64,000 nt of DNA from Mesaphorura yosii (GCA_009869945.1 WIXG01000015.1:124001-188000), one strand, 5' to 3'; counted from the stretch's first letter, positions 51,079-63,649 are shown. Notes: generated by a model not told the origin, from the letters alone. Program-made: numbers and translations.

Positions 51079-53376
51079 TTAAATATTAAGACTTCCTAGA
51101 TTTGACGACTGTGCTATCGAAGGAGTCGACTTGTCCACATTTTCTGCTAATTTACGTTGATTGGCCTCACGCTTGCGTTCCTTCTTTTTAAGTTCCTTTT
51201 TCTGACGAGTTGTAGCTTTAACCTGTAACCAACCAAAAAGTAATCGTCAACACCGGTTTGTCTCTCACTTCGACTTTCACACTACGATCGAACCCCGTAA
51301 TGCGCACCTTGGAACTCTTTGGACCAACATTCTCCAGATTTTGAATTTGACTTGAGTGCTTAGGACTCCTTCCTTCTACTAGACTAGTGGTTGGCAACCC
51401 TGTAAACAATGCAAAAATGATTAGTACTAAAAATTTGTCTAATCTTCCACGCCAGGGGAAAAGCATTGAAAATCGAATAGAAAGCAATTAGCTATATTAT
51501 TTGCAATATTCGCAAACCTAATTCGTAAGGATGTGTGGTTAGTTGCTTTGCTCTTGGCTAAAGAATTCGCACGAAGTCAAACAGGCAACACTAGAAGAGT
51601 TTATTGAAAGAATCCGACTCGACGTGTTTCCGTCAGATGCTAATGAAGAGTGCTCAACTAACAAGAAAATAAAGATAGGAGAACACAAATTTTGACAACA
51701 CATTCCATTAACCATTATTTCATTCCAGCACATCCGCACGTCCCTTTGTTATACTAAATGCTGAGGCACTAATACACTACACATTCATATAATTCCCCGA
51801 ATTCTAACTAAATAGACTACCTCCAGGTATCGATTCGGTGGCCAACGCTGGAGAAGGTGACGACTGGTTATCCGGTAACGTTATGGCAGTCTCTGCTGCC
51901 ACATGAGGAGGACTTTTATTGGATACTGTGGACGTAGACGACTCAGTTGGCTGAGGCGCTGGTTCTTCGCTGATTTGATCAGCGGGGGCGTTTGGAGATG
52001 GACAAACTTCTTTCGGTACCGCTGAATTTTCTTCGTCTTGGCAATTGCTAACGGATTCGTCAGGTTGTGGCAGCTCATCTTGAGGTTCAGGTTGCGACAT
52101 AATGAAATACGACATCGACAAAATGTAGTCCACGGTTGAGGTGATGTCAAAATGAAACTCCGTCAAGGCTTCGCGAACAAGAGTTGGATCACAGCAATCA
52201 GTTTGCTCCATTACTTCTGACACTAGTCGGTCGATATCAGACGCATCCTTCACCCAGTAATCTTCGTCTCGCCGGCCATACAATAGCGATTCGTACATAG
52301 TTTCCTGAGCCGCGTTGTACTCGGACACTTCTGGGGTTAATGACTTGGCTTGCGGCTTCAGAGAAGAAGTTGAGTGCGGCGGACTACTTTTTCCATTGCT
52401 GTTCGGCAGCACGCCTTTGCTAGCACAAACCGAGTGCCCCTAGTTCATTTCAGAAATCGGTTGTTAATTTGCGTTTTGCTTGAGTAAATGGAAGAAGTGG
52501 AAAAACTTACTTGCAAGCCTAGCTTGATATTTGCAGGTGTCTCAGAGTCATCTCCTAACTTGCGAACACTATTGTAGTGGTCTCCGTTGTGGTAGGCGAT
52601 ATGAATTTCACGACCACTTGGAGAATAACTTGCTTCATTAGATGGGTGAATCAGCCACGCCGGGGAATTCAATTGGTGAATAACAACTGTCACATTATGG
52701 AGACGCGCAAATGCAACTATGGCGTCGTTTCCAGCGAACGTTCCATTCTGAGCAAGACCTTGAACTGTGAACGTAAAGAGTCATCTTTAGTAAATACATA
52801 ATCAATCTGAGGGTGGCTTTCGTGTTGTCAATTTACTATATTTTTCAAACGGTTCATCATCCTCAACAAAAGGTTCGAAGTCAGGTCGGTTCTTCCTCAT
52901 AAAATCTACAACTGCTCGACGATGATCCATGTGATTCCTTGAATTCCCTTCCAACTGATCAGCTAAAGCACGGAACAAGCAATTCCTGGGCAAAGTGATA
53001 AACGACAATGAATATTGACCCGAGCATTAAGCGAAATATAAGTCCACTACATCGGACAATATCGAAATATTTACCCGTCTCCAGGCATTTCCCTCAATGT
53101 TAATCCAGTTGATGACAACTGGCTCATGACAGCACCAAATGAGTCATCCACATTAGCTTTGCCCGATCCGCTGTTTTTGTACTTGTTCCCTTTTTTATGC
53201 GATGGCACTACATTTTTGGTGGCAGGACTATTGAGAGGTGGTTTTTGTTGTTGATGATGCCCCAATTTAATGTTTGTATTGTCATGAAGGAGCGCATGAT
53301 TAGTGTTAGAAGCGTGATGATGGTGCTTGTTCACGTTCTCCGAGTCCTCCTCGTCCAGGAACTTCTTCCGAGCCAT
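51079..53376 (-). CDS. OTUD3: OTU-domain deubiquitinase (OTUD3 homologue)
   Basis: Six exons (53376-53075, 52985-52837, 52764-52511, 52439-51821, 51399-51308, 51222-51079) give 519 residues in frame. OTUD3 removes ubiquitin chains from substrates in the cytosol. The start is the ATG reading [11 protein letters not shown]; a His/Asn-rich stretch follows. The OTU domain begins [20 protein letters not shown], with catalytic Cys at about residue 103 and Asp at about 100 split across the first intron. It continues [45 protein letters not shown] and [12 protein letters not shown] (catalytic His about 213). After a Pro/Ser linker comes a UBA-like helix bundle ([20 protein letters not shown], about 303-344), then a long Ser/Pro/Glu-rich stretch, a Lys/Arg-rich helix ([20 protein letters not shown]) and a terminal SLNI like the vertebrate ALNI end. 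All catalytic residues are present, so it should be active. Confidence 0.96.
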
Positions 53377-55801
53377 TTTTCTTCCCAACCTCCCGGGCTG
53401 AATAAAAAATGAAGGTTTAGCTCATAGCTTTCCTACTCAAAGGCCACTGGCTGGTGTCACTGACGACAGTCACGTGAATTGTTACATTAGATTTTATACC
53501 TCAGCTACGTCGTGGTAAGTTGGCCAAGTTCGCTTAGACACTTTGGAATGATTAATTTAGATCTGTAAAGGGAAAAGAGACTATCACTCCCATGATAAGT
53601 TCACGAGTTATTTCGCAACTAAGAGATGGGCTTACCACTCAATCATAAACGATCCCGTCCACAATGGATTTAATAACTGGTCGTCGAATTAGCGTAGGCA
53701 CAGGCGCAAATCGTAAACAAATACTTCTGAGTGGATTTCGCCGATGAGGACTTTGTTATTGCATAACCTAATTATGGCAAGATAAAGGAGCTCATCAATA
53801 ACGCCTAGCGCTGTCCCATTGATGATGTCCAAATCCTGAATCCTGCCCGTCTAAACGTTGATTTGCAAGAATTTCTAATGATGAATCATAAATAATTAGG
53901 GTGAGTTAATTGACTATCAGTTAAACTGAATTAAAGTTCACAGTTCTCGCAATAAGTCGAACGAACCAACGTAATTTCGCGTGAGCGAGCATGGGCTGGG
54001 ATGGGATCACTCCTCATATGGAATACATGACGTGTTATCTTATTTCCCCAAAAGTGAATACGTGAATATACGTTTGCAAGCGTATTGGTGCTGGGTAGAA
54101 TCTTTTGAAACTGTTGTGCAAACAAGAGAGCTGAGCCGGACCCAATACGCAAGGCTACTACGCTGCGCTACGCATTCCACATGGCTCGGGCTCACTTCAA
54201 AGTAAAGTGATTTAGAAACTTTCTACGCTATTCTACACTCTTCGCTTGCATTTAACTGTGGACTGCTACTGCTAGTGGAGGAGTTGTATTGCATCTTGCA
54301 TGTGCTTTGGTTTGTTATGGTTTTTTGTGCACTAAAGTCAGAGTCAGAATGAACAGGAATGCATGAGGACAATGCAGCTCTTATAGATTCAGGAATGTAG
54401 GCTTATGCAGTTAGTTGTTTATGCCTTCGGCCGCCCACCCACTTGAGATACAGCACTTTATGTTGTCAATCCCTAGTTCCGGAAACAATATGTACGAAAA
54501 TTGCGAAAAAATCGCAATCGGGTTAGAGTTCGCGCTGGTTGGATGACGAAAATTGGCAGGCAAATGACTTTTGACTTGATTAGGTTCAAATATTGATTCG
54601 ATAACTACAAATTTTATGAAAATTTCTTAATTAGGGCAAATTGTGTTACCCTCACATGCATCGCAAATTCGGTCCGTGATATTTGAGTTCTTCCTTGGCG
54701 AAACTCGAAAAGATTCAGTTAAGTTGCAAGAACAAAATTGTACAAGATAAACAATATGCGCTGTTTCGATCTCAGTTTACAAACCAACCCTCCATTTGAC
54801 TAGACTCGTTGAGTCAGACAACCTATGAGATTGTAACGGGATGCTCTTTTACAATGCGATTCATACCGCATCCCTTTCGCTTTCTTTTAGCAGCTGCAAG
54901 GTGTATTTACACATTCAAGCCACCCTTGCGAATCAAATCAAAAGTTGTGCATTACACCATGGAATTTGAATAGAAACCTCATCCCCTGCCTGGCGAAAAA
55001 AGTAATCCACATAAAATCTCGAGTTGATATAAATCGCACCGCTCTGCTACACTTTAAACACAACACGTGTGAAAAAGCAGCTGGAAAAGTCAAAATCCTC
55101 TTCTGTTTACATTTTGCATTGCTAGCTAGGCAGTTTTTGTTTACGTCGGTGTTTACGTTTCAGTAGCAGCGTCCAGAGTACAAAGAAAGTTGCCGACGCA
55201 TCCGGCCGAGACCTAAGACTTAACTTCTTAGCAGTGCCAGCAACAAACGGTTGGACAGATACGAAAATGTAGCGAAAAGTAGACTGCATCTGCCGGCTTG
55301 TGAAATGTCCGGCTGAATTGTTTTACGATAAAGTCTGCATAAAAATTTAAGCCTTATCTGAAAGTACTCACCAAATGCCGAATAGCATTAAGAGACTTGC
55401 AAAATTCTGTCCGAGTGCCATCTTAGATTATTCTCCCATTACGCGAAATTAGTGCATTTATTGTGTCCACTCTTTGGTGACTCGAGAAACTTTGGACAAG
55501 TTGGTCTTAGCATATAAGATTTTCATGAAATCCAACAACGTCCAATATCCGCCCAACTGACATAGAATTCTGTCCGCGTATATATTTGGATTGATGTGGT
55601 GAAGTGCAAAAATTTAAACCTGCTTTAAATGCCAGTTCGAGGTTGTTGAAATCTCTGCCGACCGAAGCGAAGCACACAATCGAAGGCGGAAAATTATGGA
55701 GGTGTTCACCTTCTGAAAGGTACCGCCATTGTCAGTCGTACACGATTGCATTCATCTAAAGTATGGTAAATTTGTAATTTGTCGATGCAGGAACAAATGA
55801 A
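53377..55801. other. Divergent upstream region of OTUD3 and the 55.8-kb gene
   Basis: The OTUD3 homologue reads left and the unknown gene at 55802 reads right. No gene was recognised in between. Just before 55802 there is an acceptor-like GTCGATGCAG (ending at 55791) and an upstream exon-like stretch near 55696 with a six-codon ATG frame, suggesting a spliced 5' UTR for the rightward gene. Confidence 0.45.
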
Positions 55802-56468
55802 ATGGCGTCCTACGCGAGTGTCGTAGAAATTGATTCTGTCAGTGCACCCGCATCCGCAACTGCTTCCACGTCAAATCCCTCCAAACGTGCAAAGCCAAAG
55901 ATGGCTGATTCCGAGTCCAAGACTCGAGACGTACACAAAATTAACGCCGACGCTAAACCAGAAGCCGGGCATGAGGCAGAAGCGCATTTCAGTTCAGAAG
56001 AATGCTTGATCCCAGATGACTCCGTCGCGATCCCGATTCCAACTCCAAGAACAGTGTCCGACAGCAAGCTTGAAAGAAAGGCGAGAGGCAAAGGTGAACT
56101 GAAGATCGGGGCCGGAGTCGGGCCCGACCCTTTCCTTATATCCAGTAAAGACATACAGCAGCTCGACTCCGAAATAAACCCAAGAAAGGCAAAGTCCAAG
56201 ACTGGGGCCCAGAAACGAAGAAGCCGGAGCTTAGACAACTTGTTACGCGGAGACGAGTATGAATCAAATGAATTTGATGCTCCCGTCGCCTATCAAAGGG
56301 TAATAATGAAAATCAAGCTATATTCTCTTATATTAGGTCTTTCAGGTAGTGTCAGTACTAGCGCAAATATTCTCCGATCATGAGCATCAACGGCCACTGC
56401 CACGAGAATTAGAATTGATCCTGAGAATCCGAATCCATGAGACCGTGTTGATTAACGGGCTTTGCTGA
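55802..56468 (+). CDS. Unknown two-exon gene, basic Ser-rich protein
   Basis: Exons 55802-56299 and 56346-56468 (46-bp intron, AAAGG|GTAATA to CTTTCAG) give 206 residues. The N-terminal three quarters are low in hydrophobics, rich in Ser, Ala, Lys and Glu and probably disordered, with basic clusters (SKRAKPKMADSESKTRD, RKAKSKTGAQKRRSRSLDNL). The last 50 residues look folded and helical (FDAPVAYQRVVSVLAQIFSD, LPRELELILRIRIHETVL). I do not recognise the family. A second ATG five bases upstream (55797), out of frame, opens a nine-codon frame overlapping the start. A 3' UTR with a perfect 13-bp hairpin and an AATAAA at 56795 fits a transcript end near 56.8 kb. The antisense frame at 55810-56238 is a shadow. 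Confidence 0.6.
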
Positions 56469-56704
56469 ACTCACACTTGCAAGTGTGAATTTCACTGATT
56501 GATTGATGGACAATTTATTGTACTTGCAGACCGCTGCCATTGATGGAGGTCCCTTTCTTAAATGGTCTGTAGTTTGTAGGCTGCTACTTTACAGAGTAGT
56601 TTTAGTGGCTGCTTATACTTCTTCATGGATCATTTGCCATTTGATCCTAATGTGATTTCCTCCCCTTCATGTGTGCAGTACCCACAATTGAATACTAACG
56701 CACC

Positions 56705-56733
56705 GATCTAATGATCAAAATGATCATTAGATC
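56705..56733 (+). repeat. Perfect 13-bp hairpin, 3-nt loop
   Basis: The left arm GATCTAATGATCA (56705-56717) and right arm TGATCATTAGATC (56721-56733) are exact reverse complements around AAA. It lies about 240 bp past the stop of the 55.8-kb gene and 60 bp before its likely poly(A) signal, so it would be a stable stem in the 3' UTR if that model holds. Confidence 0.75.
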
Positions 56734-56794
56734 ATTCAATGATTTCACATTGCAATGCTGCGCTGCAAGCACTCCAACATTTTTATAGAGTAGA

Positions 56795-56800
56795 AATAAA
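56795..56800 (+). terminator. Likely poly(A) signal of the 55.8-kb gene
   Basis: AATAAA about 330 bases past the stop codon on the same strand, followed by an AT-rich stretch. Confidence 0.4.
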
Positions 56801-59800
56801 ATGAAATAGACTAGAACGTATGGTTTCTTTCTGGTTCTGAGCAATCCTGATCACTGTACGCACACTTTGCATTGTGTTTTCCGCTACAACCATTAATGTG
56901 TCTTTCTTTCCATTAAGTTCCTCGTTTCGAGGAAGAAAACATCTTGCAGCAATCGAGATTCAGTTAGAGGAACAGAAAATAAAAGTATACAGATACACGC
57001 ACTCTGATCATAAAACTTTGCTGTATCGTAATGAATGACTACGAATCGATCTCGTGATCTCCCATGTTCTAGTGATTTCGTGCTTTGGTTTTGGTTTGTG
57101 TTCATACCCCGTGTGTAGTTATCATTTCCGTTCATAACTCCAACTAGAATGCGAATTCAAGTGCCAGTAAAACCGTGAACGAAAATTCGATAGATGCAAG
57201 AGAATTCTCACATTTGGACTGACAGTCAGTCAGGCAATTCATTTTTCAATGCATTTCGATTATCTATTCTTTGGCGAGATTGTCGGGCCTCAGCTGTTTC
57301 ATCATGTTTCTTTATTATGCAAAATCCTCCTTAGTGCAAATCCCCGAATTGGATTTGAAATCTGGAGATGCGTGTCTGTGCGTCGTGTCTTCGTCTTCCA
57401 TTTCGGTTTTGACGGATGTTCATTTTTTGTATTCAAGTAAGCAAGCAACAAGCCAGCCAAATTGATTCGCATACGCGTTGATTCTCCTCAAAACAGAAAG
57501 ACAGATGCGTATGTTTCCCAAAGGTACAACTATTAATATTAATGCTATTTTTAGATTGGTTCGGAGGAAATCCACGTTTATGTATATTCATCATAGATGT
57601 ACTATGTCGGGTCTTCTTCAATTGTCGAGTGTTTCGAGAAACCGGCACGTGGATTTGTTTCTTTGCATTTTAGGTAATAGTTTATGCCTTTGCTGTAGTT
57701 TCATATTCGCATGTCAATGAGATCGTAAAAAATACACCTGGTTCTTCATTTCATGCGGTACGGAGCAGACTGAAGTCTGCAGGCTACAGCTGGATATGAT
57801 CCTACGCTGTATGGATGGTGAAACAAATTCAATTGGCAGTCTTCGTTGTCTCGTTTCCACTTTACAAGTATTACCATTACTAATTGCCTTTCACATTGTC
57901 ATACAATCCGATGTCCAGCATTAGCATTAGTCCAGTCGTCGCCGTCCACCGGAAGTAGGAATTAAATGCAAAACAGTTGAACATTGAACTGCCACTGCAG
58001 GCGACAGCAGATGAGAAGGAAGGGGAAGTGCGAAACAAAAGCATGAGTTCAGTAGTCTCATGATTCTTCAGGTTAGTCGTGAGTGAGTCATTGCAACGCA
58101 ACCCAGATTACGGCATTTGTACCAAAAAAGACTACAGACAGAAACATTAACCATGCAACCAGCCAGTTTCGTTCCTTGCATCTATTAGTTGATCAGTTGT
58201 CATAGTGCTCCAGTGCCAAACAAACCCCGTACGCATGTAAACTGACTTGGCCGTACAGAGGTTCTCGAACTTTTGATTCACTTTTGAGAAAGTCATAATA
58301 CGCATAGCTTCAGCGAGGACATTCCTTGTAACTTTTAATTTTTACTGCCGAAAAGTGCAAAATGGTGGCACGCATCTCGAGCTCATCCTCAAACGGGTTT
58401 AATTGAAAAACTCCGGCTTGACATCTCGTGCGCCAAACGACGACCGAGTGCTGTCGCTTTTCGGAATTTGTGATTGCAAGCTCACTAACGCAAATCTGCG
58501 GTCATTGAAAAGACCCATCTCGTCATTGTCATTTTCCTTGTTCAAGGTGACATATCTTGATGAGTTAAATCTAAATATAAAACTCCTTGAGTGAATGTGC
58601 TTGGTGCATCTTGTGTTCATGTTTACTTTGCCAAATTGCCAAATCTGCAAAAACTGGTGGAAAAAGCGAGACACTCAACCTTTCAGTATTTTTAAACTTT
58701 GAATCCGCTCTCAGTGAGTCTGTTAATCTCAGAACCTTGCATACGGCAGCTGTAGTGTGGTTCAGATACCAACTGATTGAACCCCAAAGGAGTTTGTGCA
58801 TAATCAATTAACCAAAGTTCGGTTCAATTAGATCGATTCTTTTCATAACCTACGTCAAAGCAGGTTGTGTACTTTTAAGTGGGTGCAGGATCGCTGGCCG
58901 TAGAATATACTGAAAATGGCTCATAAACTACCGCTTAGATCAATCCTCAAGAAATCGAAGGTAAATGCTCCAAACTTTTCATCGCAAAATCGCATAAATT
59001 ATACTTGCCAGTATGAAATGTAATGTCAACTATTAACTCCAACGCATATCTTGCGAACTTTGCATATTTTGTTAGTGGCATTGACTAAACTGCAGGGAGC
59101 TAGCACTTCGTCTAATTGCAATCATTGACATAAACTACTACGCGCTCGCAAATTGCAAGAAATTGGGACTAAGGCACGCTGAGCATGGCCTGACAAGAAT
59201 TTATTTGCAATGAGACAAGGACAATAATTACTTCTAATAACGTTAGCAGACTCCTTTCGAGTGCAGAATCGGGCGGACGTGGAATTCGTATCCTCAGCTC
59301 ATTGCAATTTGTTATGCCGGGGACTTTGCAATGCGAATGCGATCGTCGCAAATTCTAGACCAGAGGTTAGGTAATCTAAATGAAAATAGAAAAACAAATA
59401 CGTAAATAGAAATATGCATTCTTGTGTTAAGAACGTGCGTGGAATACAGTTTAGAATTCCTCTCCTGCTTGCTATGCATTAGATAGCAACGCTTTGCTAT
59501 GTGAAAGGCTGCAGATAAAGGCACTGGGCTTGAGAAAATTCCATTTTTCACTCGGAGCTTCAGCTTAAAACTCCTTTGTTTCTTCCCTGACGAGCAAAAG
59601 CTGAGCTTTCGAATACCCCACTGGTGAAAATATGCAGCAGGCGACTTTATTCGATATAAATACTTTGCATTTACATAGGATTACCATTAATAGTAGAGTA
59701 CAGTTAATACAGATCATGACAAGTTCTGTATATATTTTATAGTACAAAAACAAACGGACGACCATTTTTATGGATTAGATTGTCGAATCTAAGAAGGAGG

Positions 59801-59934
59801 CCTAATGGAGAAAAAGCAATTGTAAGAGGATCACAACTTCTATGGAAGTATTGAGATCTGGCTTTCGAAATATTTTCATGAGAAAGAAAGACTTCCGTGA
59901 GAAGGCAGCGGCAGGGCATTTTATGCGAACTGAG
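56801..59934. other. Intergenic DNA with one candidate start exon
   Basis: No recognised gene. On the + strand an ATG at 58916 in a good context (GAAAATGGCT) opens 15 codons (MAHKLPLRSILKKSK) ending exactly at a donor (CGAAG|GTAAATG, 58960/58961); it could be a first coding exon but I found no partner. On the + strand, 59848-59996 is a 49-codon ATG frame (DFREKAAAGHFM) that overlaps the last exon of the minus-strand gene below, so only one can be coding. Confidence 0.35.
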
Positions 59935-60558
59935 TTAATTTACGTCGAAGTAGTCTTCGTCCCTTTGCAGAACTCCGTTTTCACCTAAAAAGTTAATGAA
60001 AAGGGATTTAGTTCTGAAGTAAGGAAGAATTTAATTGGCGATTTAATTTTTCTCCAGAACGTTTCCAGTTTCGAGTTGAATCAGGGCAGGAAGCTGCGAA
60101 AGAACAAGAATAGGAAAGAATGGCTCCGGGTCGTCTAGATTTCACGGATTTAACGAAATCAACCTGGCAAAAAATTCAGAGAGTACAAAATTTAAAAAAG
60201 AAAGCCCGACTATTTCATATTTCCATATTTCTGACAAAAATGCACTGCAAAAACTGTAATTCAGATGAATATGTAAAACTATTTAAATTAAATGCTATGG
60301 TGTGCTGCTCGCTTCTGCAATGCAATGACTTAAAGTTTTTAATTTTACTTTTAACTTGATTTCTTCTCCGAATTGCTCAAACAATTCGGACGCCGTGGTG
60401 AGTTCTGAAACTAACTCTACTGGTTCAAGATTCACGTAAATGAAGTGTTCATTGTAATTAGGTTGAGGTTCGGATATTTTGACAAGCACAATGTTTCTTC
60501 CTTTATAATGTTGAACACCACCGTAACATTGGTTGTGTTTCGCATTCACACGCGTAAC
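59935..60558 (-). CDS. 3' part of an unrecognised minus-strand gene
   Basis: Three segments join in a consistent frame: 60558-60349 (exactly 70 codons, phase 0 at both ends, acceptor TGTAATTAG, donor TTAAAA|GTAAAA), 60163-60061 (acceptor TTTTGCCAG, weak donor AAAC|GTTCTG) and 59984-59935 (acceptor TTTTTAG, stop TAA). The first has clearly protein-like composition (NIVLVKISEPQPNYNEHF, LEPVELVSELTTASELFEQF) and is the best supported. The last ends LQRDEDYFDVN. An alternative frame for the middle segment reads LPALIQLETGN. The 5' exons were not found and there is no recognised domain. A + strand frame at 60120-60359 overlaps but is less protein-like. Confidence 0.38.
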
Positions 60559-63500
60559 CTAATTACATTATGCGAATGCGCCATAGCCGTGGCGCGGCGC
60601 AGATGAGAAATGAGCAGCGAACAATTGTTTATTACCTCAGTTCGGTTGGTGGCTCTACTTTGGCGTTGGCAGATTGAGTTTAGAGCCAACAGCCAGCCGA
60701 GCCGATATTATTTGAGCGCCGTAATAAATGATGACGGGCACTGAACACAAAACCAAAGGATTTTGCACGAAACATTCTTCTGTAGGCGTTCGTTAATACA
60801 ATTTAGTAGTACAGTTGATCTAATAATGGTATCGCATTGTTGTAGCTCTTGCGGTAAACCATTGTTCAATGCAGATGAACAAAACCTTCAAATACCAGAA
60901 CGATGATACCTCTCGGCGTGGCCGAGACTGTGGACGCAAAGCGAGAGCGAGCGCTCGCATGCGTGATTTTACACTAATTATGCGGTTTAGATTATTTACT
61001 TGGCCATCGTATTGAAGATCTGTTTAATTCGTCCAACGGAGGTGGTTCAACGCAAGTTGTGTGTATTTGAGATTTGAGATTTGTGAACAAGATTTAAAAG
61101 TGGTTTTGCTCCCTGTGCTTATTTTTTCGCTGATATTTGATGTTGATCAATAAATTCGTAGAATGCTTTTCTTATAGCCCGTGACCAATAGTCCAATATC
61201 TGCAGTTGCATACCTTGAATTCTGAATAATTTAAAATACTTTTTAGTCAATTCGTTTTTAGAGCAACTGTATGCATTCTTGTCGACGACCTGACGCCAAT
61301 TATACAACGGGAATATCGAGTATCATACAAACCATGTATAAACGGTTTATGACACGAGAATTGAAATGGCTAAAGCTCATCGAGCTAGAAAGTGCATTTG
61401 GAAAGGATGGGTCATTTGAAGCAATCGGGAGGTAGATCATATTTCTGGTTCTGTAAAACTAAAGGACTTCTGCCGCAAATAAATCGTGAAAGTTGAAAGC
61501 CTGAGGAAAGTAAACTACGGGAAAAGACAAGCCGAGGTTTGAGAAGTCTGGAAAGCAGTGAGTGAATGCCACCGACGCGATTGATGATCTTGCTCAGAAA
61601 TAATATGCCCAAACTCGCCGGGAAGGGAAAGTTACACAATGTCAGAGTTCTGTACCCGTGTCGTCCCACGATGAAAGAAACCAGATTCAGATTTCTGTCC
61701 GATGGGGAGAGCTAAGTAAAATATAGATTGGGAGAGGCAGAGATTGAAGCTAGGAGTTGGGAACAGTTTGTCAATATTGGCACAATGGATGGTCCCGCGA
61801 AGTGGGAATTTTGGTTGACCGACGCCAGGACTGATGCAGCTACCACTGCTCTGGTTACTTCGGCTGCTTTTCTAGATTTTGAATATTTAATGCAAAAGGC
61901 GTCCGAAGATTTTCACGTTACTCTTGCGTAGCGTAAAAGTTTTTAATTCGCTTCCTAGCGAGACGAAGCCGAGAGTTGTAAATACAACCAAAAGTTTAAT
62001 AAAGTTAGTTTATAAAAACAATCAACAACTAAAAGTGGCATTGTGTGATGATTGGAAAAGATGAGGAATGACTTTCCATGTCCATGTGTTTCCGCTCTTT
62101 TCCTTTCTAGTTTCGTGAAACGATTTATTGTGCGAAATACACGCGTTCCAGTCTGCATGTTAAGTCCGACTCTTAGCACGCTATAAACCACAGAAAGAAG
62201 TCGAAGCAAGCATAGAAATAAAACGTCCACAAGCGCAAGCACATATATATTGCTTACACTTACGCTTGGTTGAGTAATAATTTAGGATTGAATGTCAAGA
62301 ATTGGACAGATAGTATTACTCTACTGTATTTTGCACTGTGTGCGTGATATACAACTTTTTATTTTGCTCACATCGAGTTAAATACTTGCCCGAAAGTCGA
62401 GACAATTGTTTACGGCAGCAGCCATGCAGGCAGGAGCAACGGTGGCAGCCACAACATATAACTTATTTCGGTGTTTGGTGTAATTTTCACTGTTCGGTCG
62501 CTTTACGCTGCGCTGGTAAGGCAGAGAGAAGCTGTCATAGTCATACGTTGTAAGTTGTCACTTTGTATTGGCTTTTCTCTGTTTCACTACGCGAACTGGA
62601 CGTTGAGTATTGTTATATGTGACAGGACAGCTCGCAACGAGCAACAACCATCGCATTACGCCGTACGCATGTGACATGTGCTATGTACATGCTTCAAGTA
62701 TTATTGCTTTCCTTTTCAATGGTTCTAGCATTGGAATGCGTTTTCGGTTACTCCGCAGTCATTTCTGCTTCCACCACTTAATTGCGCCGCCATTTTACTA
62801 CGAATCGCGTGTTTTCAGAATCTTGACCATCGGCTTCAGTATTTCCTAAATACTTTATAAATTGTACGGCAAATGGCAAAGCAAATGAACATTGAGCTTC
62901 GTTGAGCTTTTGCTGCCTTTGGAGTTCGAATTCAGGATTCCAGTCATTCTCCTTCAAATGTAATTTATATGAAGTGTTGTAGCATAGCGGAGCGCTGACG
63001 CTGAGGGTAAAAGTGAGACCACAAAGTACAAGCTAAGTCAGGGTTCATTTAAATTGATTTGTAATTCACTACACGTGCACTCAATCGTGCATGAAGTAAT
63101 CAAAGGCTGTCAAGCAGATTGGCATAATATATTGAGGTCTTGGCACTGAAGTGCAAAAGTTAATAATAAATACACGAACACGAACGCTCTTCGCTGCACT
63201 GCCCGTCTATTTAGTTTCCTTTTAAGTGAGGAAATGCAATTTGTCTTGCTATTAATAGACTAATCAGGTGCACGATGCACGATGCAGCAGGCAGAGAGAG
63301 AAAGAAGGGAGAGAAAATTTCGTATTCTGCTGCACGCACCTCGCTCGCGTCGCACCTCGCACGGGCACGTACAGAGCAGAAGAGAACAGGAAACATCTTC
63401 ACTTCGAAAACTCTGCTTCAAGATTCAACATTCAAGTATACGATACGCGTATTTAATTCTCGACTGATTGTTTTGGCAAGACCACCAGACGGAGACAGTG

Positions 63501-63649
63501 ACAGGCAGAAAGAAAAAGAAGGAGGAAGTTTTAAATGAAAAGTGACACTTGCAAATTGTGTTTTCATTAACTTCGCAGTAGAAATTAATACGTCTTAACC
63601 TCTAGCCAGCTGGGTGCTAAACTCTATGCTAAAGACAAGCAGCAAGAAA
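60559..63649. other. Unresolved region with coding-like pieces on both strands
   Basis: Several open segments have protein-like composition but conflict in strand or phase. On the minus strand, 61412-61735 is open without any ATG (IINRVGGIHSLLSRLLKPR), and 61200-61307 ends at a good donor (TTCAAG|GTATGC). On the + strand, 61262-61431 and 61728-61931 (WEQFVNIGTMDGPAKWEF) are open. From 62.0 to 63.6 kb I see no gene; 63.28-63.32 kb is a purine-rich AG tract. Confidence 0.35.
61262..61431 (+). CDS. Candidate exon, unknown protein
   Basis: Bounded by a TTTTTAG acceptor and a GGGAG|GTAGAT donor, the segment is open for 56 codons plus two bases. It contains three in-frame ATGs and a charged, helix-like stretch (MTRELKWLKLIELESAFGKD, then GSFEAIG). 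It could be an internal or a first coding exon. I found no clear partner downstream and no family match. Confidence 0.28.

Noticed and set aside
51223..51307. Coding read-through in the OTUD3 gene between exons 5 and 6
   Set aside because: Open for 28 codons but bounded by GTGCGC and TTACAG; splicing it out gives the Lys/Arg-rich OTUD3 tail ending SLNI.
55810..56238. 142-codon minus-strand frame opposite the 55.8-kb gene
   Set aside because: It is the antisense shadow of the + strand exon, which has better splice sites, start context and composition.
59170..59191. miR-124-like start TAAGGCACGC
   Set aside because: The match breaks after 10 bases, while miR-124 is almost invariant in animals, and there is no opposing arm.
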